From Armatimonadota bacterium (GTDB taxonomy: Bacteria > Armatimonadota > Fimbriimonadia > Fimbriimonadales > Fimbriimonadaceae), in assembly GCA_020161505.1 (NCBI GenBank), contig JAIUNY010000003.1:186001-250000 (forward strand): a stretch of 64,000 nt of DNA, written 5' to 3'. The notes under the pieces were generated by a model. The model did not search any database. It was not told the DNA's origin and saw only the letters and a list, made by a program, of their open reading frames with translations. A program made the position numbers and the translations under genes. This document shows positions 26,342 through 36,035 of this stretch, piece by piece (the stretch's first letter is position 1; each line of letters begins with the position of its first letter).

Positions 26342-27324
26342 AGGCGATTCGGCGGTTCGCCAAGATTGCCTACGCCTACACGCTGGGGCGAACCTCGGCT
26401 CAGCCCAGCACGGCAGATTTTTGGTATCGGCAAGCCTATGCCCGCGTGACTGACGAAGCCTCTCTGGCTCGGTATCGGGCCGGCGGATCCCCCTGGCCGG
26501 AGTACCTCTTCGACCAGACGGTGAAGCTCGGCTATCGCATGGTCGGTGAGGATGGCGTGCCGATCCTTTGCTACGGCCCCCCGATTGGGGATCAGGTCAA
26601 TCCAGAAGCCGCGTTCCAGTACATTCTGGGGCTGGCCGATCAGGCACGAACAACCGGAAGCGAAGCAGACCGAGCCAGGTTCCTGACCGCAACCGATGCC
26701 ATGCTCGCCACCCAAACTCCCGAGGGCGGGTATCCCTATCACTTCGACTACTTCGATTGCAAGAGTGGCTGGACATCTGCTCTCGCTCAAGCGAGAGGGG
26801 TTTCCGTGATGCTCCGCGCCTGGAAAGCCACCGGAGACGACAAGTATCTGGATTCCGCCCAGCGTGCGATTGCCCTCTTTGACGTGCCGGTATCGGAAGG
26901 TGGCTACCTCGCGATTTTCGAGCCAGAGCAGTGCCCCTTCTTTGAGGAATATCCGGAGATGAACTCCGTGGTGATGAATGGATTCCTCAGTACCGCGTTT
27001 GGACTCTGGGAACTCGCGGAATGGGCGAACGACGAGAAGGCCGCGCGCCTCCTGGAGCTCGCGCTAGATAGCCTTGAGAAGATGCTGCCGCACTTCGTTC
27101 ACGATGGCTGGACGGTCTACGATCTTCGGCCCGGCGAGACCCGACCGAACCCCCACAGCGCGTTCTATCACGTGATGGTGGTGGAATACATGAAGGTCTT
27201 GAGCGTGATCGCTCCGCGGCCCGCGTTCTCCAAGATTCTCGCCGAGTGGCAGGCGATGGACACCCGGGCCAACCGCATCAAAGCCACCTTCCGGAAGATC
27301 CTCTTCAAGGTGGCGGTTCGATGA
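26338..27324 (+). CDS. D-glucuronyl C5-epimerase C-terminal-like protein
   Basis: A 328-residue protein similar to the catalytic (alpha/alpha)-barrel part of D-glucuronyl C5-epimerase: WPEYLFDQTVKLGYRMVG, TPEGGYPYHFDYFD, EYPEMNSVVMNGFLSTAFGLWEL and the NPHSAFYHVMVVEYMKVL region. Such enzymes convert glucuronic to iduronic acid within a polymer. It starts with TTG at 26338, overlapping the previous stop codon, with a perfect AGGAGG 7 nt upstream. No ATG gives a sensible start. It implies a uronic-acid-containing exopolysaccharide. Confidence 0.75.
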   Translation: MKAIRRFAKIAYAYTLGRTSAQPSTADFWYRQAYARVTDEASLARYRAGGSPWPEYLFDQTVKLGYRMVGEDGVPILCYGPPIGDQVNPEAAFQYILGLADQARTTGSEADRARFLTATDAMLATQTPEGGYPYHFDYFDCKSGWTSALAQARGVSVMLRAWKATGDDKYLDSAQRAIALFDVPVSEGGYLAIFEPEQCPFFEEYPEMNSVVMNGFLSTAFGLWELAEWANDEKAARLLELALDSLEKMLPHFVHDGWTVYDLRPGETRPNPHSAFYHVMVVEYMKVLSVIAPRPAFSKILAEWQAMDTRANRIKATFRKILFKVAVR

Positions 27325-28601
27325 GTATCTCCACCGTGACATCCCATCCCTGGGCGAAAGTGAAAGCCAAGCTGCCGAGCGGCACACGATGGGAGATCGT
27401 TCTGGCTTCAATCCTGGGCATTCTCGTGCTCGTGGCCTTCCCGGCACCCAAAGGAGTCGGGGCCGCCGAGGTGCTAATGGCCCTCGTCGCGTTCGTGCTC
27501 TTTCTGCACTTCTTGCTCATCCGGCAGAACTTTGCCCGGGCATCTGGGCTAGCTCGTCCCGTCGGCTGGGCGCTTTTTGCCCACGTCGCAGGATGGATGA
27601 TCACCGCCGCCGTGGGAGTCACACAGGGGGTTGACACCATGGGGATCGTGAGGAGCCTGCTCCCGCAAATCCTGTTTGCCCCGGTGGCGCTCGTCGGATT
27701 GAGCCTCTCCGGCCCCGTCGAGGGCCGCAGCTTGGGCCGAATCTTGGCGGGAATCGGGGTTTTCCACGCGCTCTACCTGGTCGGGCTCGGAATCTTTGCC
27801 TATTCGGGAGCCGGGAGCGCGAGCGACCTGGTGATCAGCCGGATCACTTTTATCGATCCTCGAACGACGATGCCCTTGTTCCTGGCTCTGGCGCCGTTCG
27901 GTCTCGCGGCGGTGGCCACGGGTCGGCTCCGGGCCAAGCTCTGGGGCCTTGCCGCGATTCTGCTTTGCCTCGCCGGTGCTCTTGTCACCCAGACACGAGC
28001 GCAGATCCTCGCGGTGGTTGCTGGCGTCTTGCTCTTCGGGATCGTCTATGTCGCCTCGCGACCGACGCCAACCGTGCTTGTCACGACGCTCGTCATCATC
28101 GGTCTCGGAATGGCTACGATCGCCGCTGTGCCTCCCCTGCGCAACCTCGCGATGGCGGTGCTGGAACGCCAACAGAAAGTCGGCGACAATGCGCGTCTCG
28201 ACAACGAGTGGCTCCCGGCGCTGACCCAGTGGGAGATGCGGGGCACCCCTGCTGTCATCGGCGGGATTGGTCTGGGCGTGCCCATCAAGGATTTTAGTGG
28301 TGAGGAGAAAACCTACATCCACAACCAGACGATCTACTTCCTTGTGTATGGAGGTCTGGTTGGATTTGTGCTCATCATGAGCCTCTACGCGGCTACGTTT
28401 TTCACGCTCCTCGTTCGGTACATCCGGAAGCGAGAGATCCTGGATCTTGCCGCCGCGAGCACCCTGGTTTCGTTGTGGCTCTACGCCCAGTTTTTTGCCG
28501 TTCACAAGCTGTTTAGCTTTACTTTGATGCTGTTCGTTCTTGTCGCGATTGCCCTCCGGGGCAATGCTCGGCCTGATTCCCCTCCTTTGGATGCTTCATG
28601 A
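27321..28601 (+). CDS. O-antigen polymerase/ligase-like membrane protein (Wzy-type)
   Basis: A 426-residue integral membrane protein with 10-12 helices. A large extracytoplasmic loop before the last helices contains WEMRGTPAVIGGIGLGVPIKDF and TYIHNQTIYFLVYGGLVG, the usual O-antigen ligase/polymerase motif region (H-N-x-x and GxGxG-like patterns). It probably polymerises the exopolysaccharide repeat units. Its ATG overlaps the previous stop as ATGA. Confidence 0.8.
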   Translation: MSISTVTSHPWAKVKAKLPSGTRWEIVLASILGILVLVAFPAPKGVGAAEVLMALVAFVLFLHFLLIRQNFARASGLARPVGWALFAHVAGWMITAAVGVTQGVDTMGIVRSLLPQILFAPVALVGLSLSGPVEGRSLGRILAGIGVFHALYLVGLGIFAYSGAGSASDLVISRITFIDPRTTMPLFLALAPFGLAAVATGRLRAKLWGLAAILLCLAGALVTQTRAQILAVVAGVLLFGIVYVASRPTPTVLVTTLVIIGLGMATIAAVPPLRNLAMAVLERQQKVGDNARLDNEWLPALTQWEMRGTPAVIGGIGLGVPIKDFSGEEKTYIHNQTIYFLVYGGLVGFVLIMSLYAATFFTLLVRYIRKREILDLAAASTLVSLWLYAQFFAVHKLFSFTLMLFVLVAIALRGNARPDSPPLDAS

Positions 28602-29809
28602 AGATTTGGATGTTCAACCACTACGCGATCACCCCGGAACAAGCCGGAGGGACGCGTCATTTTAGCCTTGCTCAGCGACTGATTGAGCGTGGACATCAGC
28701 CGGTGATCATCGCGAGCAACTACGATCACTTCAACGGAAAGGATCGGCACCCCGGGGCCACCGGCCCGGTGAAGGAAGACGTCCAAGGTGTGCCCTTTGT
28801 GTGGATTCCGACCCGCAGCTACACGGGGAACGGCAAGGGGCGCGCTCTCAACATGCTCGATTTCACCCGGGGGTTTCGCGGTCTCAGCGGGTTGAATCTC
28901 GAAAAGCCGGATGTGATCTTTGGATCCACACCGCACCTCTTTACGCCTTACGCCGCCCAAAGACTCGCCCGGAAAATGCATGTGCCGTTCGTGCTGGAAA
29001 TCCGTGATGTTTGGCCTCAAACTCTGGTCGATCTCGGTAACTTTTCAGAAAAGAGCTTCATGATCCGGGTGCTCGCGTGGATGGAGAAGCGGCTCTATCG
29101 AACGGCGGATCAGATCATCAGCCTGCTTCCGGGAGCAGGGGATCATTGCGCGGCTCTGGGGGCTCCGCGCGATCGACTGCACTGGATTCCCAACGGGATC
29201 GATCTGAAGTTCTCTCCATCTGACCTGCCTCAACGGCCCGAAGATGGGCAGTTCATTGCGATGTTTGCCGGAGCCCACGGCCTTGCCAACGGGCTCGACA
29301 CCGTGCTCGACGCCGCGAAAATCACCGGCTCGGCTCCAGTCAAGTTCCGCCTGATGGGCGATGGATCTGAGAAGCCTCGGCTGCTGCAGCGGGCGAAAGA
29401 CGAAGGAATCTCAAACGTTGAGTTCCTCGATTCTGTGCCCAAGAAGGAGGTCTATGCCCAGCTCGCTCAGGCCGACGCCTACATCATGCTGCTGAAAGCG
29501 AGTGAAGTTTTTCGGTGGGGCGTGAGTCCGAACAAGCTGTTCGATTACATGGCTTGCGGGCGTCCGATCGTATTCGCCGTGAGTTCGTCCAACTCACCTG
29601 TCGAATCTGCGGGATGCGGCCTGCGTATCCCTGCCGATGACCCCGAGGCCCTCGCTGAAGCCTGTCGAACCCTTGCCGCATCCTCCAGAGATGAGCGGCT
29701 GACCATGGGGGCAAAGGGGCGAGCGTACGTCGAAGCGAATCACAGCTTCGAAGTGCTCACGGATCGCCTTGAAGAAGCCCTCGCCAAGGCGATCCAGAAC
29801 AAGCGTTAG
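28598..29809 (+). CDS. Glycosyltransferase family 4 (WbuB-like)
   Basis: A 403-residue GT-B glycosyltransferase. The N-terminal half begins MKIWMFNHYAITPEQAGGTRHF, as in WbuB-type L-fucosamine transferases. The C-terminal half has the nucleotide-sugar region MFAGAHGLANGLDTVLDAA and GVSPNKLFDYMACGRPIVFA. It would add one sugar to the repeat unit at the membrane. Its ATG overlaps the previous stop (ATGA); its last 4 bp overlap the convergent peptidase gene. Confidence 0.88.
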   Translation: MKIWMFNHYAITPEQAGGTRHFSLAQRLIERGHQPVIIASNYDHFNGKDRHPGATGPVKEDVQGVPFVWIPTRSYTGNGKGRALNMLDFTRGFRGLSGLNLEKPDVIFGSTPHLFTPYAAQRLARKMHVPFVLEIRDVWPQTLVDLGNFSEKSFMIRVLAWMEKRLYRTADQIISLLPGAGDHCAALGAPRDRLHWIPNGIDLKFSPSDLPQRPEDGQFIAMFAGAHGLANGLDTVLDAAKITGSAPVKFRLMGDGSEKPRLLQRAKDEGISNVEFLDSVPKKEVYAQLAQADAYIMLLKASEVFRWGVSPNKLFDYMACGRPIVFAVSSSNSPVESAGCGLRIPADDPEALAEACRTLAASSRDERLTMGAKGRAYVEANHSFEVLTDRLEEALAKAIQNKR

Positions 29810-32304
29810 CGACGCGGCTCGACGCCGTGCAAGTGTCGAACGAGGAAGTCGTAAAGCTTCCGGCGCCCATAGGGATGCCCGACCGCGCCGTGCCCGACAT
29901 TCGGGATCGTGACAAAGTCGAAGTCCTTGTCAGCGGCAATCAGAGCATCAACCACTTGGTAGGTCGACGCGGGATCGACGTTGGTGTCCACTTCGCCGAG
30001 CAGAAGAAGCAACTTTCCGGTGAGGTTCTTCGCCAGCGTCCGGCCGGACTGAGCCTCGTAGTGAGGGCCGATGGGATAGCCCATCCATTGCTCGTTCCAC
30101 CAGATTTTGTCCATCCGGTTGTCGTAGCATCCGCAGTCGGCAACCCCGACTTTGTAGAAGTCTCCGTGGAGGAGCAGGGCGTGGAGCGTGTTTTGTCCAC
30201 CCGCTGACGTACCGTAAATCCCCACGCGGCTGAGATCCATTTGCGGGATGATCTTCGCGGCCTCTTGAATCCAAATCTTGCGATCCGGGAACCCAGCATC
30301 GGCGATGTTCTGCCAAGCCACATCGTGGAAGGCTTTGCTCCGCTGACTTGTGCCCATACCGTCGATCCGCACCGTGATGAACCCGAGTTCGGCCACTTGC
30401 ATGGCCCCGGAGTTCGTGTGCCAATCCTTGGGGACATGGGCGCTGTGGGGGCCCGCGTAGATATCCTCGACGACCGGGTACTTCTTGTTCCGATCGAAAT
30501 TCGTCGGTACGTGGATGATTCCCCAGATATTGGTGACGCCATCGCGAGCCTTGGCCACGAATCGCTTCGGCATCTGGAATCCGGCTTGGATCAACTCTGA
30601 GGCATCTGCCCGCTCCACCTGAATCATGAACTTGCCATCGCTGAGGCGGCGAACCTCGTGCACAGGAGGAAGATCAACGCGGGAGTAGGTAGCAAGAGCG
30701 TACTTCCCGCTCGGCGAAAGTGAGATGCGGTGGTTGCCGTCGGCCTCGGTGAGCCTGGTGAAACCAGATCCATCGAAGTTCACGCGGCAGTAGTGAAGAT
30801 GATAAGGATCTTGGGTGTCGTCCAGCCCGCTGGCGTAGAACCAAATCTGACGCTTGGCTTCATCCACACGATCAATCCGGCGCACCACCCATTCGCCCGA
30901 AGTGATCGCGTTCTTCACCTTGCCCGTTGCGATGTCGTAAAGATACAAGTGGCACCAGCCGGAGCGCTCGCTCTGCCAGATCGCCTCCTTGCCGCCATTC
31001 ACCACCTGATAGAACGACTTTTGCGTCCAGTCGATGAAGGTCTTGGCGGTTTCCTCGATGACGGTCCGGGTTTGGTTCGTGGCGGCGTTGAACTCGATGA
31101 CTCGCATCCACTGATGCCCGCGGCCATTCGCGCGGAACGTGAATCGGTCCTTGTCCAGCCACTGCTCGTAGCCAAGATCGAAATGGCCCTCGTAGCTGGA
31201 ATCGGGAACCTTGGTGACCTTCCCCGTTTGCCGGTCGAAGATGCACACCACGTGCTGGGCAACTCGGTCGCCTGGCTTGAGATACTGCGTTGTCTGAAGT
31301 CGGGGCTGGAACTGGTCGCGCGGAGTCGTGAAGACAATGTTCAGCGGTCTGCGCTCCTCAGGAACCACTTGGTAGAACATCGCTCGTTGACCATCGGGTG
31401 ACCAGATCACCGGGCCTTGGTAGCGATTTTCTGCCGTGCCATCGGTGGTGAGGGGTTCCGGACTGCCGGTGCCTCGGATCAGAGCGGCTTGCTGATTCCG
31501 GAAGACCACACGCACTTGACCATCGGGCGACGTGCCTGGCTCGACTCGCGGAGGTGCCTGGTACGGAACCCGCTTGCCATCGAGGTACGCAGTGCCACCG
31601 TCGAGTGACGGTTTGTAGACCGCCAGTGCCTCGCCTGCCACCGTCGTGACCACCCAATAGTGCGATTCCCACGTGTCGATTCCCCACTGCTCGCCGGGAG
31701 TGATTTCCTTGTATTCGCGCTTGGTTCCATCATCCATCAGCCACCAGATCTTGAGGTTGGTGGTGCTCTGATTGACGAATCGAATGGTGGCTCGCTCTCC
31801 TCCGCCGCCGCTGCTGGGGACTTCTTCGGGGGCGAAGGCCTTCAGGCCGTCGTTTTGGCTCGCACCGCCCGTCGTCACTTTGTAGGTGGCGAGGTCTATG
31901 GTTTTGGTGCCCTCAAATCGGATCGTGATCTTCTTCCGATCCGGGCTCATCGTCACTCGATCGAACGGAAGTCGGCTGGGGTTGACCTCCTTTCCGGTTG
32001 CTTTTTTGAGGGCGTCGGCGACTCTGGAGTGATCGAAAGCCTCCGATTTCACTCCCTTAACGGCATCGACCAGCCAGAACCATTTCTCGCCGCCCGGCTT
32101 CGCTTCTTGGTAGGTAAAGGCATCCTGCCCCTCGATCCACGCCGGGCGAATGGTCTCGTTGAGCACTTTCCCCGCGAACCGCTCGCGGAATCCGTAGGCG
32201 TTGGCGTAGTCCTTCGCTGTCCCCTGGGCGAGTGCCGAGTTGGCGATCAGCAAGATCGTGGCGAGCGAGATGAGTCGAACCGAATGCCGGAGCATGCCCG
32301 GCAT
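29806..32304 (-). CDS. Secreted S9-family (dipeptidyl-peptidase IV-like) serine peptidase
   Basis: An 832-residue exported peptidase. A signal peptide (ISLATILLIANSALAQ) is followed by a beta-propeller DPPIV N-domain (about 90-560) and an alpha/beta-hydrolase domain. The nucleophile motif is GTSAGG, where S9B members more often have GWSYGG. The Asp lies near LLLGEVDTNVDP and the His in VGHGAVGHPYG. It likely releases dipeptides from exported peptides. It is convergent with the glycosyltransferase gene (4-bp overlap). Confidence 0.88.
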   Translation of the reverse strand: MPGMLRHSVRLISLATILLIANSALAQGTAKDYANAYGFRERFAGKVLNETIRPAWIEGQDAFTYQEAKPGGEKWFWLVDAVKGVKSEAFDHSRVADALKKATGKEVNPSRLPFDRVTMSPDRKKITIRFEGTKTIDLATYKVTTGGASQNDGLKAFAPEEVPSSGGGGERATIRFVNQSTTNLKIWWLMDDGTKREYKEITPGEQWGIDTWESHYWVVTTVAGEALAVYKPSLDGGTAYLDGKRVPYQAPPRVEPGTSPDGQVRVVFRNQQAALIRGTGSPEPLTTDGTAENRYQGPVIWSPDGQRAMFYQVVPEERRPLNIVFTTPRDQFQPRLQTTQYLKPGDRVAQHVVCIFDRQTGKVTKVPDSSYEGHFDLGYEQWLDKDRFTFRANGRGHQWMRVIEFNAATNQTRTVIEETAKTFIDWTQKSFYQVVNGGKEAIWQSERSGWCHLYLYDIATGKVKNAITSGEWVVRRIDRVDEAKRQIWFYASGLDDTQDPYHLHYCRVNFDGSGFTRLTEADGNHRISLSPSGKYALATYSRVDLPPVHEVRRLSDGKFMIQVERADASELIQAGFQMPKRFVAKARDGVTNIWGIIHVPTNFDRNKKYPVVEDIYAGPHSAHVPKDWHTNSGAMQVAELGFITVRIDGMGTSQRSKAFHDVAWQNIADAGFPDRKIWIQEAAKIIPQMDLSRVGIYGTSAGGQNTLHALLLHGDFYKVGVADCGCYDNRMDKIWWNEQWMGYPIGPHYEAQSGRTLAKNLTGKLLLLLGEVDTNVDPASTYQVVDALIAADKDFDFVTIPNVGHGAVGHPYGRRKLYDFLVRHLHGVEPRR

Positions 32305-32339
32305 TACACCCGATTACCAGTGTGCGGTTGCCGATTCCG

Positions 32340-33005
32340 TTAAGGTCTGTCTGACGGTTGCTTCGGCCGTAGATTCCACGCTCTGCGTTGTCTGTAGAGT
32401 TCCGGCGCGGCTTCTTCAAACTTCTTCAGTATGGAAAGGGATTGCTCCGCTTTTTCTGCGTAAGCTCCGTTCAAGGCGACTCTGTAGTACTCTTCCGATT
32501 CTGCAGGCACACCCCAGCGATTGATCGCCTCTGCGGCGAGCCAGGCTAGTTCAGGGTGGTCCGGGAGGGTGTCTGATGCGGCCCGACGGTGGGCCGTTGC
32601 AAGGGCAACCTTATAAGATTCCATGTAAAGCTCATAGAGGGCAATGTGAGCTCGGGCACGTAGACCAGCAACCGTGGACTCATCGGGGAGTTGCTCATAG
32701 CCAATAGCGAGGTTTCTTCCACGCAGATACGCGGCCTGCGAGTATTAACTGTCTTCTGCCAAAGCACCCGAGCTTAAGAGGGCGAGCCACAGTTTCGCCT
32801 GGACGCCTCTCTCGTACTCGCCGTGAAGTTTTGGAATCTGCCGCAGTTTAGCAAGAGCCGAGTGATTCTCACCCACGGCCAGGTCTATGTCAGCAAGTGC
32901 CTCAAGTACGGACGATTCAGCCTTCAGCCCGTTGCCCGCGAAGTACGCGAGGAGTTCCTCGCCAAGTTCGCGTCCGTTATTCCACTCACCCTGCTCCACG
33001 GTCAT
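32340..33005 (-). pseudogene. TPR-like helical protein interrupted by a nonsense codon
   Basis: Two short open segments (33005-32745 and 32624-32340) lie in one frame. The sequence between them is also open apart from one TAA at 32745-32747: ALAEDS-stop-YSQAAYLRGRNLAIGYEQ, continuing to MESYKVALATAHRR. Read through, it is a 221-residue helical repeat protein resembling TPRs (GEYERGVQAKLWLALLSSG; HPELAWLAAEAINRWG). A CAA-to-TAA change would explain it. The ATG overlaps the upstream lipoprotein stop (ATGA). Confidence 0.7.
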
Positions 33006-33238
33006 CCAGAGTTCCTTTCGAAGAGGCTCGGCTCCTTGTCAAGGGCCTCGATTCTGAGTTGTTCCGCCGTCTTGGGTTGAGGTTTGGCCGGAGAATGCAT
33101 GCCGCGATCAGGGATGTGATCATAACTCGTCTTAGCACCGTTTTGCAATTCAACGGTACAACCGGTGAGCAATATCAATAAAAATCCGAACAGTACTTTT
33201 TCTAGGTTGTTTGATTCGTGAGGAGATCGATTGAACAT
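33002..33238 (-). CDS. Small lipoprotein of unknown function
   Basis: A 78-residue protein with a hydrophobic N-terminal stretch ending in a lipobox (LLILLTGCTVEL; cysteine near residue 27). The remaining 50 residues are hydrophilic and proline-rich. An AGGA site precedes the ATG. It sits 12 nt after a frameshifted secreted-protein gene and overlaps the following broken TPR gene by 4 bp. The module is visibly lower in GC than its neighbours. Confidence 0.6.
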   Translation of the reverse strand: MFNRSPHESNNLEKVLFGFLLILLTGCTVELQNGAKTSYDHIPDRGMHSPAKPQPKTAEQLRIEALDKEPSLFERNSG

Positions 33239-33250
33239 AATGCTGTCCTC

Positions 33251-34785
33251 CTAAGGAAAGAACTCAGTGTGCCAAATGAAATCGCTCCATTGAGGCTGCA
33301 TCTGATGTAATCCTGCTGACCAGGCGCCCGCTCCAGCGTTTGTCAGAACGTAATTACTGCTATGAGCATCGTATGATGCCGTGCCACGCCAGTACCAATC
33401 CAATCGGCGCAAGACTACCTGGTACGAGTTGCCAACGGATGTAGGTGGCGGAACATACATCGTGTACGTTCGAAAATCCTCGTCAATGATCACTTGCTGG
33501 AACCCCTCGACGCCATTTTGTGGTGAATCCGCCGCGAAGTAGAGATACCCATCAGTTGCCCACCATGGTTGAGGCTCGCCAGACCAACCTGGGTACGGCA
33601 AGAGTCCATCAAGCACCCACTCCTGAAAATGACCACAATTTTGCCATAGGTTGCCGAAGGTAAGCCTTCTTCTACCAGGCCTTATCAGTTGGACGTACGC
33701 CCAGCTACCGCCGTATCCTGCAACTTTCTGAGACCAAAAGATTTCAGATTCTCTTGATCCGAAATTAGCTCCACCTAGTCGAATAGTCCTGTCAAGATTT
33801 GAAAAGCCCATTTGAGTCGTTCCAATTGGCTCGGCGATCTCTCGAACTTCTGGAGTCTCGACACCCAGCGGTGCAGATACAAGTGCACTCAGGCCATATT
33901 CTTCAAATTCTACTTCACATGAAACCGTTACAAGACCGGGCAAGAGGAAAGCACAAGTCAGCGAGTTATTCCCCACTGTCCATCCATTGCTGATTTGCGC
34001 GCTTTCTCGTGACATCGTGTAGCTACGAAACGCATCACCGTTCGAAACAGTCCATCCAGACGCAATCAGTCCGGTATCGATACTCTCCACATACACCCTC
34101 GCACGAATTTGTTGACCAATAATACATGAGATGTTTAGCCACGATCCCTCAAAAACCATTTTCAGTCGCAAAGCCTGCGCCGAGTAACTAACCCCGGCAG
34201 TCGCTGCAAGCAAACCGAGCGGGGATTGATTCTTCACCGTTGCCTCTGCCGAAGGACTGGCAGACACACTGAACTGCGTACCTGGGTTCTCCATTGCTTG
34301 GACACGCTCGCCAATGCTTGAACCTCCATCAATATTTTGCGTGATCGGGCTACCCAATCCGTTTGAGCAGCTTCCAGAATCACCGGCCCATTGGGCAATT
34401 GCGCGCTCCCGGATCAGGATCACCGCTGGCGGAAGTTCAAGATCCCCGATGTATGAAGGCGTCCAAGTGAACGTCGCGGTGATTTGCCCGCTGCAGCTAA
34501 CCGAGCCAGGGCCGACTGGGCCGCTGAGTGGGGGTGGGAAATAGTCCGAGGAGACACCTGAGCCGCTCCGGCCGGGATTAAACAGTGCTCCGTTCGCGTA
34601 CGGCTTCGTCCAAGTAGCTCCACTCGGTCCCGTGGGCCCCCGCCACTGTATGTCACCTCGTAGTGACCGGCGAGGACAACGATAGGAGCAAGGGCAAGCA
34701 GCATGACGAAGAGGAGGCGAAAAGATTCTCCAGTGCTACTCAGGTTCAGCGGACGCTGGCGCCCAATGTTTTTCTCCGTCCTCAT
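33251..34785 (-). pseudogene. Large secreted beta-rich protein with a single-base frameshift
   Basis: From the ATG at 34785 the frame gives a signal peptide (FRLLFVMLLALAPIVVLAG) then HYEVTYSGGG. At 34637-34641 (C5 on the plus strand) the reading moves to the frame that continues PTGPSGATWTKPYANG and runs openly to 33251. One added base in the G tract restores a 511-residue protein. It is beta-rich with tryptophan-rich segments; no family was recognised. TATAGT at 34793-34798 (minus) lies 7 nt before the ATG. Either a real frameshift or a sequencing error is possible. Confidence 0.7.
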
Positions 34786-34930
34786 ACGAACTACTATAGG
34801 CGAACATCGATGAAAGTGCAAGGGAAATATCTGACGGTTTTCCGGGAACCGATTTTTCCCCGATCTTTCTTCCCTTTCCGGCCCCGGCTCTGCCGAATCC
34901 CGCGAACCTGCCGAGTAGAATAGGGCATCT

Positions 34931-35518
34931 ATGCCGAAGAAAGTCGAGACTCTGGTGCTGCATGACAGCTCCACGCCGGTGTTTGGCGACATTCAGAAGG
35001 GAGGGAGCGTGGTCGTCACCAGCTCCGGAACCCTGTTGGATATCGTCAACCAAGCGCGTGCCCACGCGCTCTGGCCTCTGACCTTTGGACTTGCGTGCTG
35101 CGCCATCGAAATGATGTCCACGGTTGCTAGCCGCTTTGACCTCGCTCGATTCGGTTCCGAAGCCTTCCGAGCCACCCCTCGACAAGCCGACGTGATGATC
35201 ATCGCGGGACGCCTGAGTAAGAAGATGGCCCCGGTTCTGCGGCAGATCTACGACCAAATGCCCGAGCCCAAGTGGGTGATCTCCATGGGGGCTTGCGCGA
35301 GTTCGGGCGGTGTTTACAATAACTACGCCATCGTTCAAGGAGCCGACCAGGTGGTTCCGGTTGATGTCTACGTCCCGGGTTGTCCGCCGTCGCCGGATGC
35401 CTTGATGTACGGCATCATCAAGTTGCAAAACAAGATCAAGCAGCAGTCGATGAAATCCACCCGCCAGCTCAAGATTCTTGAAGTCATCCCCAGCCAGCAA
35501 GAGAAGGTGAACGCGTGA
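34931..35518 (+). CDS. nuoB: NADH-quinone oxidoreductase subunit B
   Basis: A 195-residue complex I subunit that holds the terminal cluster N2, which passes electrons to quinone. The four ligand cysteines are visible in [17 protein letters not shown] and [15 protein letters not shown] at 34916-34921 is 9 nt before the ATG (leaderless). It is followed by nuoI with a 4-bp overlap; the other twelve subunits are not in the window, so complex I genes are scattered. Confidence 0.95.
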   Translation: MPKKVETLVLHDSSTPVFGDIQKGGSVVVTSSGTLLDIVNQARAHALWPLTFGLACCAIEMMSTVASRFDLARFGSEAFRATPRQADVMIIAGRLSKKMAPVLRQIYDQMPEPKWVISMGACASSGGVYNNYAIVQGADQVVPVDVYVPGCPPSPDALMYGIIKLQNKIKQQSMKSTRQLKILEVIPSQQEKVNA

Positions 35519-35964
35519 GCTTTGAAGTCATCAATGATGTCGCCAAGCCGATTATCTCGGGATTTGGCATCACCTGGAAGCGTTTGAAGCGCGAAAAGGT
35601 GACGGTTCAGTATCCCGAAGAGCGACGCGAGCAGTTCGCCCGCACTCGCTGGCGCCACGTTCTCACCCGCTACGACAACGGTCTAGAGCGCTGCATTGGA
35701 TGCAGTCTTTGTGCCGGGGCATGCCCGGCGCGGTGCATTTATGTGCAAGCCGCCGAGAACACCGACGAAGAGCGCTATTCTCCAGGCGAGCGATACAGCG
35801 AGCGGTACGAAATCAACATGCTCCGCTGTATCTTCTGCGGATATTGCCAAGAAGCCTGCCCGACCGGGGCGATTGTTCTCCGGAAGGACTTTGAACTCGC
35901 GAACTACGATCGCGGGGACTTTGTCTACACCAAGGAAATGCTCCTCGAACCGATTCGTCGGTGA
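35515..35964 (+). CDS. nuoI: NADH-quinone oxidoreductase subunit I
   Basis: A 149-residue ferredoxin-like complex I subunit with two 4Fe-4S motifs, [15 protein letters not shown] and [14 protein letters not shown], for clusters N6a and N6b. It starts with GTG at 35515 overlapping the nuoB stop (GTGA), implying translational coupling. A lower-GC accessory module begins immediately downstream at the C10 tract. Confidence 0.95.
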   Translation: MSFEVINDVAKPIISGFGITWKRLKREKVTVQYPEERREQFARTRWRHVLTRYDNGLERCIGCSLCAGACPARCIYVQAAENTDEERYSPGERYSERYEINMLRCIFCGYCQEACPTGAIVLRKDFELANYDRGDFVYTKEMLLEPIRR

Positions 35965-35981
35965 GCACCCGGGGACTTTAG

Positions 35982-35991
35982 CCCCCCCCCC
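35982..35991. repeat. C10 homopolymer tract
   Basis: Ten consecutive C lie 18 nt after the nuoI stop and 44 nt before the next ATG, on the sense strand of the downstream secreted-protein gene. It marks the nuoI/accessory-module boundary and would be slippage-prone. Confidence 0.8.
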
Positions 35992-36035
35992 GAATATTAG
36001 CTGATGGCAGACCAAAAGTCCCGTACAATGGAGGT

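Noticed and set aside
34630-34650. Programmed -1 ribosomal frameshift in the secreted-protein gene
   Set aside because: The site does not fit the X-XXY-YYZ slippery heptamer in the incoming frame, and no strong downstream hairpin was identified; mutation or sequencing error is simpler.
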